A model generated the notes under the pieces. It was not told the origin of the DNA, made no database searches, and saw nothing but the letters and a program-made list of their open reading frames with translations. From an uncultured Oscillospiraceae bacterium (lineage in GTDB: Bacteria; Bacillota; Clostridia; Oscillospirales; Oscillospiraceae): a DNA stretch of 55,327 nt. Below are positions 1-8,554 of the stretch, piece after piece. The stretch spans positions 1 through 55,327 of the forward strand of contig CAKULE010000019.1 of NCBI GenBank assembly GCA_934667095.1, given 5' to 3'. The translations under genes and the position numbers were made by a program. Every line of letters begins with the position of its first letter. Within the stretch, counting starts at the first letter, position 1.

Positions 1-73
1 CCAGATCCCGCAGTCCTCCGCCCATGTTCGTGAACGCCGACCGCGCCCCTTCTACAAATACTACTTCTCGCAT
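1..73 (-). CDS. Thiolase (acetyl-CoA acetyltransferase family), N-terminal part only
   Basis: Only the first 24 codons lie in the window; the gene continues past the left edge. The translation begins MREVVFVEGARSAF and goes on to a GGGLRDL stretch, which matches the start of thiolases (VVIV.AARTPFG..GG.L.DL). The ATG at 73 has an AAGGA ribosome site six bases upstream. Thiolases condense or cleave acyl-CoA and acetyl-CoA. The gene follows the oligopeptide-type transporter operon on the same strand, but it has its own control region with a sigma-54-type promoter. The family call rests on the N-terminus alone. Confidence 0.7.
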   Translation of the reverse strand, partial: MREVVFVEGARSAFTNMGGGLRDL

Positions 74-122
74 TGGTTGTCCTTCTTTCTCAAAAGCATT
101 GGCAGCTGATATGAGTACTACC

Positions 123-137
123 GCAAGGTCCGTGCCA
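123..137 (-). promoter_or_regulatory. Sigma-54 (RpoN) -24/-12 promoter upstream of the thiolase gene
   Basis: On the minus strand the sequence reads TGGCAC, then five bases (GGACC), then TTGC, preceded by T and followed by G. This is a full match to the sigma-54 consensus TGGCAC-N5-TTGC. Transcription would start near position 112, about 40 bases before the thiolase ATG at 73. No sigma-70-type hexamer pair is obvious here. A sigma-54 promoter needs an activator ATPase bound upstream, and candidate sites lie at 212-258. Confidence 0.7.
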
Positions 138-211
138 AGTGCGCAGGCAAGGCTTTTTTCGCCCTGCTGCACAAAGCCGATCCTATAACTTCAGGCATCT
201 CTTCCAAAAAT

Positions 212-258
212 GTGCAGCATTGCACCGTGCAGTCTCGCACGCACGTGCAGAAATGCAC
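212..258. promoter_or_regulatory. Three GTGCA-N4-TGCAC palindromes, candidate activator sites
   Basis: GTGCA-N4-TGCAC occurs perfectly at 212-225 and 245-258, and with one mismatch (GTGCA-N4-CGCAC) at 227-240. The centres are 15 and 18 bases apart and lie roughly 105-140 bases upstream of the predicted sigma-54 start site. That is the usual place for enhancer sites of NtrC-type activators. The array sits just after the oppF stop codon. The activator itself is not in the window. Confidence 0.6.
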
Positions 259-270
259 CGCAAAATTGAC

Positions 271-1254
271 TCAGTGCTGGTTGAACATATGGCAGGCCAC
301 ATAGTGCTCCGGCGCGACCTCCCGCAGCTCCGGGCGGCAGAAGCGGCACTTCTCGCTGGCGTAGGGGCAGCGGGCAGCAAACTTGCAGCCGGGAGGCGGA
401 TCGAAGGGCGTAGGCACGTCACCCTCCAGCACGATACGCTGGCGGGAACGGCACAGATCCGGGTCGGGCACTGGTACGGCGGAGAGCAGCGTGCGGGTAT
501 AGGGGTGGAGGGGGTGGCGGTTCAGTTCGCGGCTGGAAGCCAGCTCCACCACCGCACCCAGATACATCACGCCGATGCGGTTGGAGATGTGGCGCACCAC
601 GGAGATGTCGTGGGCGATGAACAGATAGGTCAGGCCCAGCTCCTGCTGCATGTCCTCCAGCATGTTGACGATCTGGGACTGGATGGACACGTCCAGCGCG
701 GAGATGGGCTCATCGCAGACGATGAACTCGGGCTCCACCGCCAGCGCCCGGGCGATGCCGATACGCTGCTGCTGGCCGCCGGAGAACTCATGGGGATAGC
801 GGTCGCCCTGCTCCTCGTTGAGGCCCACCCGGCGGAGCAGCTCCACCACCCGCTCGTGACGCTCCTTGCGGCTGTAGGTCATCTTGTGGATGTCCAGCGC
901 CTCGCCGATGATGTTCTCCGCGGTCATGCGGGGATTCAGAGAGGCGGAGGGATCCTGAAAGATGATCTGCATTTTCCGCCGGTAGGGCTTGGTCTTTTCG
1001 GCAAGGCCGGCCTCACTGTCGTAAAAGGGCTTGCCGTCGTAGATGATCTTACCGGAGGTGGGCTCGTGCAGGCGGAGGATGGTGCGGCCCAGCGTGGACT
1101 TGCCGCAGCCGGACTCGCCCACCAGACCCAGCGTCTCCCCCTTGCGGATAAAGAGGGACACGTCCTCCACCGCGTGGATGTAGCTGGTGCCGCCGGAGCG
1201 CTTCACCGGGAAGTACTTCCGGAGCCTCTCGACTTCAAGCAGGATGTCACTCAT
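271..1254 (-). CDS. oppF: Oligopeptide/dipeptide ABC transporter ATP-binding protein (OppF/DppF type)
   Basis: This 327-residue protein is one of the two ATPases that power the importer encoded by this operon. It has a Walker A GESGCGKST at residues 46-54, an LSGG-type signature (FSGGQQQR), a Walker B (VCDEP) followed by SALD, and the cysteine-rich C-terminal region typical of OppF/DppF. The ATG at 1254 was chosen because it lies inside the end of oppD (ATGAGTGA, seven-base overlap) and has GGAGG upstream; an in-frame ATG at 1275 lies deep in oppD. It is the last gene of the operon. The substrate (peptide, nickel or another small molecule) cannot be told from the ATPase. Confidence 0.93.
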   Translation of the reverse strand: MSDILLEVERLRKYFPVKRSGGTSYIHAVEDVSLFIRKGETLGLVGESGCGKSTLGRTILRLHEPTSGKIIYDGKPFYDSEAGLAEKTKPYRRKMQIIFQDPSASLNPRMTAENIIGEALDIHKMTYSRKERHERVVELLRRVGLNEEQGDRYPHEFSGGQQQRIGIARALAVEPEFIVCDEPISALDVSIQSQIVNMLEDMQQELGLTYLFIAHDISVVRHISNRIGVMYLGAVVELASSRELNRHPLHPYTRTLLSAVPVPDPDLCRSRQRIVLEGDVPTPFDPPPGCKFAARCPYASEKCRFCRPELREVAPEHYVACHMFNQH

Positions 1255-2287
1255 CGCCGGCCACCTCCTTTTCATAGCTGACGGGCTCCCGGTCCTCCGC
1301 TGTCAAGCCCTCACCGGACAGCAGCCAGCAGGAGGCGGTGTGCCGCTCTCCCACCGTGGTCTCGGGCGGCATGGTGCGGCAGCAGACCCGCATGCACTTC
1401 TCGCACCGGGGCGCGAAGGGGCAGCCCGCGGGCAGGTCCAGCATATCTACCGGGGTACCGGCGATGGGGATGAGCCGCTCGTAGCTGTCGGCATCCACCC
1501 GGGGCATGGAGCGCAGAAGCCCCAGCGTGTACGGGTGAGCCGGGTGGTAGAACAGATCGCGCACGTCGGCCTTCTCCACCATGTGGCCAGCGTACATGAC
1601 GCAGACCTTGTCGCAGATCTCGGCCACCACGCCCAGATTGTGGGTGATGAAGATGATGGCCATACCGGTCTTCTTCTGGATGTCCTTCATCAGCTCCAGG
1701 ATCTGGGCCTGAATGGTGACGTCCAGAGCGGTGGTGGGCTCGTCGGCGATGAGGACCTTGGGCCGGCAGATAAGGCCCATGGCAATCATCACCCGCTGGC
1801 GCATACCGCCGGACAGCTCATGGGGGTACTGATTCACCCGCTCGTCCACGTTGTTGATGCCCACCAGCGTGAGGATCTCCTTGACCTGAGCCAGAGCTTC
1901 CTCCTTCTTCATCTTTTTATGGACCAGCAGCGCCTCGGACAGCTGCTTGCCGATGGTATAGACGGGGTTCAGACAGGTCATGGGGTTCTGGAAGATCATG
2001 CTGACCTGCGTGCCGCGGAACTCCCGTTTTTCTTTCTTGCTCATGGCCAGAACATCCTGACCGTCGAAGGTGATGGAGCCCTCCACCACCCGCCCGGGCG
2101 GCTGGAGCAGGCCCATGATGGAGTAGGCCTCCACGCTCTTGCCCGAGCCGGACTCGCCCACGATGCCCATGACCTCGCCGTGGTCCAGCTCGTAGGAGAT
2201 GCCGTTGACCGCCTTCACCTCACCCACCGGGGTGAAGAAAGACACATGGAGGTCGTCCACCTTCAGTAATGGCTGTTTTGCTTCCAT
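1247..2287 (-). CDS. oppD: Oligopeptide/dipeptide ABC transporter ATP-binding protein (OppD/DppD type)
   Basis: This 346-residue ATPase pairs with the OppF-type protein. The Walker A GESGSGKS is at residues 44-51, the signature reads LSGGMRQR, and the Walker B is LIADEP with TALD after it. The C-terminal extension with CPFAPRC is the oligopeptide transporter C-terminal domain. The ATG has AGGAGG seven bases upstream. It begins 13 bases after the oppC stop and overlaps oppF by a few bases, so the genes are co-transcribed and probably coupled in translation. Confidence 0.93.
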   Translation of the reverse strand: MEAKQPLLKVDDLHVSFFTPVGEVKAVNGISYELDHGEVMGIVGESGSGKSVEAYSIMGLLQPPGRVVEGSITFDGQDVLAMSKKEKREFRGTQVSMIFQNPMTCLNPVYTIGKQLSEALLVHKKMKKEEALAQVKEILTLVGINNVDERVNQYPHELSGGMRQRVMIAMGLICRPKVLIADEPTTALDVTIQAQILELMKDIQKKTGMAIIFITHNLGVVAEICDKVCVMYAGHMVEKADVRDLFYHPAHPYTLGLLRSMPRVDADSYERLIPIAGTPVDMLDLPAGCPFAPRCEKCMRVCCRTMPPETTVGERHTASCWLLSGEGLTAEDREPVSYEKEVAGDE

Positions 2288-2299
2288 GGCGGCGCCTCC

Positions 2300-3178
2300 T
2301 TACTTCAGTCTGGGGTCCAGCGCGTCCCGCAGGGCGTCGCCGAAGATATTGATGGCCAGCGCCGTGAGGGCGATGGTGGCGCCGGGGATGGACACGATGT
2401 AGGGGTACTTGGTGTAGTCCTTCAGGCCCTCGGCCAGAATGGAGCCCCACTCAGGCGTGGGCGGCTGGGCGCCCAGACCCAGAAAGCCCAGCGTGGCGCA
2501 CAGCAGGATGTTGCCGGAGATGGTGCTGGTGGCCTGAATGAGCACCTGACTGGCCACGTTGGGGATCACGTACTTGAAGATGGCCCGGGAGTGGCTGGCG
2601 CCCAGCGCCTTGGCCGCCTCCATGTACTCCATGCTGGTCACGTTCAGGGCCGCGGAGCGCAGGGTGCGGGCGAAGCCGGGGATGCCGCCGAAGGCCAGCG
2701 CAAAAATGGTGGTGCGCAGGCCCACGCCCAGGCCGGCGATGATGGCCAGCGTCACCAGCAGAGAGGGGACGGCCATCCAGATGTCCAGAATACGGGTGAT
2801 GACACTGTCCACCTTGCCGCCCATGTAGGCGGCGGTGGTGCCGATGATGGTGCCGAGGGTGGCGGAGATGGCGGTGGCGGACACGCCGATGAGCAGCGAG
2901 GTCCGTGCGCCGTAAATGATGCGGGCGAAGAGGTCACGGCCGTACTTGTCGGTGCCGAACCAGTGCTTGGCGTTGGGCCACTGGAAGCGGTCCGCCGTCA
3001 GGTCGGTGGCGAGGCTGTACGGAATCAGCTTGTTGGCGAAGATCACCAGAAAGATCAGCAGGAGCAGGACGAACATGGCGGCCACCGCCTTCTTGTTGCG
3101 GACCAGCCGCCGCCAGGTGTCCCAGCCTTGACTGTTGCGCTTGCGCTTTTTCTTTTTTGCGGTCTCGGCTGCGCTCAC
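2300..3178 (-). CDS. oppC: Peptide-type ABC transporter permease (OppC/DppC type)
   Basis: This 292-residue membrane protein is the second permease of the transporter. It has the OppC layout: a basic cytoplasmic N-terminus (KKKKRKR), one membrane segment at about 32-52, a short extracytoplasmic part with WFGTDKYGRD, then five membrane segments with the EAA loop (EAAKALGAS). The start is GTG in a GTGA overlap with the oppB stop, which points to translational coupling. Confidence 0.92.
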   Translation of the reverse strand: MSAAETAKKKKRKRNSQGWDTWRRLVRNKKAVAAMFVLLLLIFLVIFANKLIPYSLATDLTADRFQWPNAKHWFGTDKYGRDLFARIIYGARTSLLIGVSATAISATLGTIIGTTAAYMGGKVDSVITRILDIWMAVPSLLVTLAIIAGLGVGLRTTIFALAFGGIPGFARTLRSAALNVTSMEYMEAAKALGASHSRAIFKYVIPNVASQVLIQATSTISGNILLCATLGFLGLGAQPPTPEWGSILAEGLKDYTKYPYIVSIPGATIALTALAINIFGDALRDALDPRLK

Positions 3179-4242
3179 AGGCTCTCCTCCTCTCTCCCGG
3201 TGTCAAACAGGTCGGTATAATCCGCGGGCAGGACGGGGTCCGCCATGGCGGCGACCTCCTCGGGGGTGCGCTCCATGCTCTCGCGGACCTTGGCCCAGTT
3301 CTTCAGCTTTTTGCCGCCGTTCATCTGGGCCCGGATGCGGGGGTTGAGTACAGCGTACATCAGATCGACCACCACCATGATGACCATGAACAGCGTGCCA
3401 ATGGTGATGAGGGAGGCGAGGATCTGGGGCATGTCCCGGCGCTGGATGGCGGTGATGCCCATCATGCCCACGCCGGAAATGGAGAACACGCTCTCTGACA
3501 CGATGGCGCCGCCCAGCAGACCGGCGAAGCTCATGCCGGTGATGGTGACCACCGTCATCATGGAGTTGCGGAAGGCATGCTTCCAGATGACCGTGGACTC
3601 CTTACAGCCCTTGGCCCGGGCGGTACGGATGTAGTCCTGCCGGATGGTGTCCAGCATGGCGGTACGGGTATAGCGGAGGTAGCCCGCGCCATAGCCCAGC
3701 GTCAGGGGGATGGTGGGCAGGACAAAGCACTTCCACGAGTCGGAGCCAAAGGCCGGGAACCAGCCCAGCTTGGCGGAGAATTGCAGCAACAACAGCAGCG
3801 CCAGCCAGAAGGCCGGCATAGCCGCCAGCGCCATGGCCAGCACCGACAGGGTGTAGTCCGCCACGGAGTACTGCTTTACCGCGCACAGCACGCCCAGCGG
3901 CACACCCACAAGGATGGCGCTGATCAGGCCCAGCAGGGCCAGCTTCAAAGTATTGGGGAAGCGGGCCATCAGCTCGGTAAAAACGTCCTTGTTTGTGAAG
4001 TAGGACTTGCCCAGGTCGCCCCGGAACAGGCCCAACACCCACTTGACGTACCGCACGGGCACCGGCTGGTCCACGCCCAGCTCATGGTTGATCTGGTCCA
4101 CCGCCTCCTGCGGCGCGTCCACGCCCAGCTTCATGCGGCCGGGGTCGGAGGGCGTCAGGTTGACCAGCACGAACACCATGAACGTCACCAGCAGCATGGT
4201 GGGAATGATCAGCAGCAAACGCTTGATCGCGTATTTTAACAT
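3175..4242 (-). CDS. oppB: Peptide-type ABC transporter permease (OppB/DppB type)
   Basis: This 355-residue permease has the OppB N-terminus (MLKYAIKRLLLIIPTML), a large periplasmic-side loop after the first membrane segment, and the EAA-type motif RTARAKGCKE in the inner loop. It forms the translocation pore with OppC. After the usual last segment it carries a hydrophilic tail of about 45 residues, somewhat longer than is typical. It lies about 100 bases after the binding-protein gene, with a strong hairpin between them. Confidence 0.92.
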   Translation of the reverse strand: MLKYAIKRLLLIIPTMLLVTFMVFVLVNLTPSDPGRMKLGVDAPQEAVDQINHELGVDQPVPVRYVKWVLGLFRGDLGKSYFTNKDVFTELMARFPNTLKLALLGLISAILVGVPLGVLCAVKQYSVADYTLSVLAMALAAMPAFWLALLLLLQFSAKLGWFPAFGSDSWKCFVLPTIPLTLGYGAGYLRYTRTAMLDTIRQDYIRTARAKGCKESTVIWKHAFRNSMMTVVTITGMSFAGLLGGAIVSESVFSISGVGMMGITAIQRRDMPQILASLITIGTLFMVIMVVVDLMYAVLNPRIRAQMNGGKKLKNWAKVRESMERTPEEVAAMADPVLPADYTDLFDTGREEESL

Positions 4243-4281
4243 CGGTGATACCTCTTTCTCTCGGGATCATGGGAGGAAACT

Positions 4282-4323
4282 GCTCGGGGGAGCCCGTCCT
4301 GCGGAGGACAGGCTCCCCTGAGC
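4282..4323 (-). other. Strong intercistronic hairpin between binding-protein and permease genes
   Basis: Two 19-base arms (4282-4300 and 4305-4323) pair almost perfectly around a four-base loop and are not followed by a run of T. Such hairpins often protect the 3' end of the upstream mRNA or cause partial termination. This would give much more binding protein than permease, the usual ratio for these transporters. The function is inferred from position. Confidence 0.6.
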
Positions 4324-4341
4324 GGGAAGGAAACGGTCAGA

Positions 4342-5961
4342 TCACTTGCCCTGCTCGGCCAGCAGGTCGGCCAGCTCGGACTGGGTGACCCAGAAGGAGT
4401 AGCCCACACGGGCCCAGCCGAACATGGGCTCGGGCACCATGGAGCTCTGGAGGGTGGCGGGATAGATGGTGTAGCCGCCCACCTGGTAGCAGGGGATGTA
4501 AAGCGCCTCGGTCTGGGCCCAGTGATCCAGATCCTGCATGGCCTTGGCCTGCTCGTCCGGATCAGCGATGCCGTAGAGGGACATGACCTGCGCATCCAGC
4601 TCCTCCGTGGAGTAGCACCAGGAGTTGTAGTAGCCGTCGCTGCGGAACATGGCGTAGACGGAGGAGAGAGGATCGGGATAGGAGGCGCAGTACTCCATGC
4701 AGGCCATGTCGTAATCGCGGCGGGAGAAGCGGTCAATGGCGCCGGCCAGATCGGTGCCCTCCATGGTCACGTTGATGCCAACCTGACGCATGTAGTTCTC
4801 AATGGTGGTGGCCCAGGCGGTGGGGATGGGGTAGGCGGAGCAGTAGACGAAGGTCACGGGGGCGCCGTTGTAGCCGCACTCGGCCAGCAGCTCCTTGGCC
4901 TTGTCGGGATTATAGCTGTAGGGATAGACCCAGTCGGGATCATAGGCGCCGTTGCCGGGGGCAAAGATAGAGTCAACCACCTGATACATGCCGTCGGTGG
5001 CGATCTCGCAGAGGACGTCGCGGTCGATGGAGTAGGCCACGGCCTGACGGAAGGTGGCGTTGCTCACCCAGGAGTCGGTGTGGCTGACGTTGAAGACCAG
5101 ACTGTCGGTGGTACCGGTGGTGTAAGGCGTGGCGCGGTACTTGGTCTCGTCGGTATACTCGTTCACCACGTCCATGTTGTCGGGGTAGAACACGTCCACG
5201 TCGCCGTTGTCAAAGGCGGCCCGGGCGGCGTTGCCGTCCACGATCATCAGGTAGTTCAGGGTCTTGATCTCGGGGGCGCCGCGCCAGCCCTCATCAAAGG
5301 AGGTCAGGACGATCTTGTCGGTGTCCCAGCTCTCCAGCTTGTAGGCGCCGGTGCCCACGATGGTCTCAGGGGCGTTGTCGCCGTACTGCTCCACCAGATC
5401 CTTGTTCACCACGGACATGGAGGCGGTGGAGAACAGGGCCGGCAGACGGGGCATGGGGTAGGCGCAGGTGATGGAGAAGGTGGTGTCATCCACCTTGGCC
5501 ACCTCGGTGATGGCGGAGATACGGGCGGCGGTGACGGAGGAGGCGCGCATCCGCTCCACGGAGAAGATGCAGTCATCCACGTCCAGAATGTCGCCGTTGT
5601 GCCACTTCACGTTCTCGCGGATCTTGAATTCGTAGTAGGTGGCGGTCTCATTCACCGTGTAGCTCTCCACCAGGCAGGGCTTCAGGTTGTTGTAGTCGCC
5701 GTCCACGGGCTCGAAGAAGGAGTCGTAGATATTATAGAGGATGCCAAGGTCGGTGGCGTAGGTGCAGAAGGTGGGGTCCATGGTGGTCACCTCGGACCAG
5801 ATGCGGGAGTTCATGTCAGTGCGGACGACCTCTTCCACCGGGGGCTGGGAGTCGCTGGGCTGGGTGGAGCCGGAGGGCTGAGGGTCCTTTTGTCCGCTGC
5901 AGCCGGCCAGCAGGGTCAGCGCCATCACTGCGGACAGGATGAGTGCCAATGCTTTTTTCAT
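4342..5961 (-). CDS. Extracellular solute-binding lipoprotein, family 5 (OppA/DppA type)
   Basis: The 539-residue product has a lipoprotein signal peptide with the lipobox LAGC and Cys21 as lipidation site. A Ser/Pro-rich linker follows, then a family 5 solute-binding domain (for example the stretches VKWHNGD and RQAVAYSIDRD). It captures the substrate outside the cell and delivers it to the permeases. It is the first gene of the operon, with AGGAGG before the ATG. Family 5 proteins bind peptides but also nickel-chelates, sugars and quaternary amines. The nearby dehydrogenase and thiolase genes allow a non-peptide substrate, but nothing in the sequence fixes it. Confidence 0.92.
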   Translation of the reverse strand: MKKALALILSAVMALTLLAGCSGQKDPQPSGSTQPSDSQPPVEEVVRTDMNSRIWSEVTTMDPTFCTYATDLGILYNIYDSFFEPVDGDYNNLKPCLVESYTVNETATYYEFKIRENVKWHNGDILDVDDCIFSVERMRASSVTAARISAITEVAKVDDTTFSITCAYPMPRLPALFSTASMSVVNKDLVEQYGDNAPETIVGTGAYKLESWDTDKIVLTSFDEGWRGAPEIKTLNYLMIVDGNAARAAFDNGDVDVFYPDNMDVVNEYTDETKYRATPYTTGTTDSLVFNVSHTDSWVSNATFRQAVAYSIDRDVLCEIATDGMYQVVDSIFAPGNGAYDPDWVYPYSYNPDKAKELLAECGYNGAPVTFVYCSAYPIPTAWATTIENYMRQVGINVTMEGTDLAGAIDRFSRRDYDMACMEYCASYPDPLSSVYAMFRSDGYYNSWCYSTEELDAQVMSLYGIADPDEQAKAMQDLDHWAQTEALYIPCYQVGGYTIYPATLQSSMVPEPMFGWARVGYSFWVTQSELADLLAEQGK

Positions 5962-6030
5962 GGTTTATCCTCCTCATTTTTGTCTGTGCGCCCGGACTGG
6001 AACACATTTTGGTCCGTTGCCCTAAGATTA

Positions 6031-6235
6031 TCTGAAATTCCTCAAAGCCGGAAGCAACAGGTGATTCCTTCTGTTTTTCTGAAATTCACCGTTTTGCCTC
6101 TTGACCTTGGGCGCAGGAATATAATATACTGAAAGCAGCCGGATTGTCAACAGCAGATTTAGTTTTTTTCACAAGTTTTGTTCTGAAATTCATCTCCAAC
6201 TCTTCGTTTTCCGTTTAATGGGATTTCTGATTTTC
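6031..6235. promoter_or_regulatory. Repeated TCTGAAATTC motif, candidate operators of the AraC regulator
   Basis: The ten bases TCTGAAATTC occur three times in the same orientation, at 6031-6040, 6078-6087 and 6182-6191, with a variant TCTGATTTTC at 6226-6235. One copy lies upstream of the transporter promoter and two lie downstream of its start site; the last two copies also flank the start region of the divergent hydrolase gene. A related copy stands before the araC-type gene at 9599-9608. Three exact copies within 160 bases is far beyond chance. Confidence 0.6.
6121..6150 (-). promoter_or_regulatory. Sigma-70-type promoter of the transporter operon
   Basis: On the minus strand TTGACA (6145-6150) is followed after 18 bases by TATTAT (6121-6126). 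An overlapping TATATT at 16 bases would also serve. The start site would be near 6114, leaving a leader of about 150 bases that contains two TCTGAAATTC motifs. Confidence 0.6.
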
Positions 6236-6260
6236 ACTTTTGCGAAAGAGGTGTCACTTT

Positions 6261-7130
6261 TTGAAAACAGCAGCAGATATTGTCCAATATTTTGTTTCCA
6301 TTCACATGAAGGAGGCCACGGCGGCCCTGCTGGACGGCTCCCGCCGCAGCCCCGACGCCATGCCCTTTCCCCCGGCGGAGCTGGCGGAGCGCTATCACCT
6401 CAGCCACCGGCTGTTTGACCACCGGCCGGCCTTCCGCCTGACGCCGGAGGCCCCGGCGGTCCGGCTGCTCTACCTCCACGGCGGGGCCTATTACAATGAC
6501 TTCGCCCCCGCCCACTGGAAGTACATGGACCGGCTGGCCCGGGGGCTGAACGCCGAGGTGGTGGCCCCCGACTACCCCCTGACTCCCGTGTTCGGCCACC
6601 GGGACGTATTCTCCATGATGACGCAGGTGTACCGGGACTGTCTGGAGGGTCTGCCCAAGGGGGGACTGCTGGTGGCCGGCGACTCCGCCGGCGGCGGGCT
6701 GGCCCTGGCGCTGACCCAGTGGGCCATGGGCAAACAGCTGCCCCTCCCCCGGCGGCTGGCCCTGCTCTCCCCGTGGCTGGACATCACCATGTCCGACCCG
6801 GCCATCGACGAGCTGGACAAGGTGGACCCCTTTCTGGAGCCCGTCAGCGGCCGGCGCATCGCCCAGTGGTACGCACAGGGGGAGGACCCGCGGTTCTATC
6901 AGATCAGCCCCCTGTTCGGGCCCATGGAGGGCCTGCCCCCGGTGCTGACCCTCACGGGCACCCACGACATCCTCAACGCCGACGCCCGGCGCTTCCACGC
7001 CGCGGCACAGGCCGCCGGGGTGGACAGCCGCCTGCTGGAGGCCGAGGGCATGTTCCATACGTGGATGCTCTTCGGGATCCAGGAGGCCGTGGAGCCCACC
7101 AAAGAGGTCATCCGGTTTCTTCAGGGATAA
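6261..7130 (+). CDS. Alpha/beta hydrolase, hormone-sensitive-lipase (family IV) type
   Basis: The 289-residue product is a probable carboxylesterase. It has the oxyanion-hole HGGAY at residues 73-77, the nucleophile motif GDSAG with Ser142, and the likely triad partners Asp236 (GTHDIL) and His266 (FHTW). The start was set at the TTG at 6261 because AGAGGTG stands seven bases upstream. A TTG at 6240 and an ATG at 6306 are in frame but have no good ribosome site. The gene diverges from the transporter operon and shares its motif-rich control region, so it may act on the imported compound. The natural ester is unknown. Confidence 0.85.
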   Translation: MKTAADIVQYFVSIHMKEATAALLDGSRRSPDAMPFPPAELAERYHLSHRLFDHRPAFRLTPEAPAVRLLYLHGGAYYNDFAPAHWKYMDRLARGLNAEVVAPDYPLTPVFGHRDVFSMMTQVYRDCLEGLPKGGLLVAGDSAGGGLALALTQWAMGKQLPLPRRLALLSPWLDITMSDPAIDELDKVDPFLEPVSGRRIAQWYAQGEDPRFYQISPLFGPMEGLPPVLTLTGTHDILNADARRFHAAAQAAGVDSRLLEAEGMFHTWMLFGIQEAVEPTKEVIRFLQG

Positions 7131-7133
7131 CGC

Positions 7134-7171
7134 AAAAACAGGAGCGGCGCTCATGTGCCGCTCCTGTTTTC
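7134..7171. terminator. Bidirectional terminator between hydrolase and MATE genes
   Basis: AAACAGGAGCGGC pairs with GCCGCTCCTGTTT, with T runs on both strands. It serves the converging hydrolase and MATE genes, and the MATE stop codon lies inside the hairpin. Confidence 0.85.
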
Positions 7172-8554
7172 GTCTTTCCGCTTGCCCAGCAGATCCCGGC
7201 GCTTCCAGCGGCCGGAGAGATAGTAGAGGCCGTTCAAGGTGATGCTGGCGCACCATGCCACGGGGTAGGCGAGGAACATGTTGTCCCGCCCCAGATGGGC
7301 CGCCATCCACCACGCCAGCGGCACCCGGATCACCCACAGGGCGATGATTCCGGACACGGTGGTGACCACCGCCGCCCCCGCGCCGTTCAGGGCTCCGCCG
7401 ATGGTGTAGGAGATGCCGAGAATGAAGGTGGGGGCCATGACCCGGTAGAGATAGGCCATGCCGGCGTCCAGCGCGGCGGGGGTCAGGCCAAAGAGTGTCT
7501 CCATAATGGGCCGGCCGAAGGGGATGAAGATCAGGGCCAGCCCGATGCACACCACGCAGTTGAGCACCACCCCCGCCCGGATGCCCTGTCCCACCCGGTC
7601 CAGCCGGCCGGCGCCCACGTTCTGGGCGGCATAGGTGGACATGGCGGCAGAAAAGCTGTTCAAGGCCAGAAAGGCAAAGGCGTCGATCTTGCTGCCGGCG
7701 TTCACCCCGGCGATGAAGTCCGTGCCGAAGCCGTTGACCAGCGTCTGGATGAGCATCATGCCCACGGTGTACTGCAGGCCGGCGATGGAGGAGGGCACAC
7801 CCACCTTCAGGGCCTGCCCGATGAGGAAGAAGTCCGCCCGCCCCCGGCGGGGCAGACCGATGTGGATATAGGAATAGGTCCGGTTGATGTAGCGCACGCT
7901 CAGCAGCCACGAGGCGAACTGGGCAATGATGGTGGCCAGGGCCGTGCCGAACACCCCAAGGCGGAACACCGCCACAAAGAGCACGTCCAGCACCAGATTC
8001 CCGGCGCAGGAGATGGCCAGATATTTCAGGGAGGTGCGGCTGTCCCCCAGTCCCTGCAGGATGCCGGCGTTGACGTTGTATCCCATGCCCCCCAGCAGCC
8101 CCAGAAAGATGACCTGCACGTAGATCACCGCGTCGGGCAGGATCTCCGGCGGGATGTTGAACAGGGAGAGCAGGGGCCGGGCGGCAAAGTACCCGGCGAT
8201 CATCAGCGGCAGAAAGATCACCGAGATGCCCCAGTAGATGGCGTCCACCGCGCGGCCGATGCCGTCCTCGTTCTTACGGCCGAAGTACTGGGCGATGATG
8301 ACCGTGCCGCCCACGCTGAGGCCGGAGAACAGGGTGGTGATCATCAGGACGATCATGTAACCGTTGGAGACAGAGCTCAGGGCGTTCATGCCGATGAAGC
8401 GGCCCGCCACGGAGCTGTCCACCATGTTGTACACCTGCTGGAGGGCGTTGCCCACCAGCAGGGGCGCGGAGAAGCGCAGCAGGGCTGTCAGGGCCCTGCC
8501 CTCGGTCATGTCGATGCCCCGGGAGGTCCGGTCAGGACCGACAGCGTCGCCCAT
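7151..8554 (-). CDS. MATE family efflux transporter
   Basis: This membrane protein of about 467 residues has the MATE N-terminus (MTEGRALTALLRFSAP, then LVGNALQQVYNMVD) and about twelve membrane segments. MATE proteins export drugs or metabolites against Na+ or H+. The ATG at 8554 overlaps the stop of the dehydrogenase gene (TAATG), which suggests coupled translation. An internal ATG at 8509 starts directly at the family core and is the main alternative. Coupling to a catabolic dehydrogenase suggests export of a product or counter-ion, but this is only inferred. Confidence 0.88.
   Translation of the reverse strand: MGDAVGPDRTSRGIDMTEGRALTALLRFSAPLLVGNALQQVYNMVDSSVAGRFIGMNALSSVSNGYMIVLMITTLFSGLSVGGTVIIAQYFGRKNEDGIGRAVDAIYWGISVIFLPLMIAGYFAARPLLSLFNIPPEILPDAVIYVQVIFLGLLGGMGYNVNAGILQGLGDSRTSLKYLAISCAGNLVLDVLFVAVFRLGVFGTALATIIAQFASWLLSVRYINRTYSYIHIGLPRRGRADFFLIGQALKVGVPSSIAGLQYTVGMMLIQTLVNGFGTDFIAGVNAGSKIDAFAFLALNSFSAAMSTYAAQNVGAGRLDRVGQGIRAGVVLNCVVCIGLALIFIPFGRPIMETLFGLTPAALDAGMAYLYRVMAPTFILGISYTIGGALNGAGAAVVTTVSGIIALWVIRVPLAWWMAAHLGRDNMFLAYPVAWCASITLNGLYYLSGRWKRRDLLGKRKDENRSGT

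Noticed and set aside
4522..6132. A long Gly/Val/His-rich open frame opposite the binding-protein gene
   Set aside because: It is a shadow frame; the opposite strand encodes a typical lipoprotein with signal peptide and lipobox.
6240..6260. TTG at 6240 as the start of the alpha/beta hydrolase
   Set aside because: It has no ribosome site. The AGAGGTG that follows it is correctly placed for the TTG at 6261.
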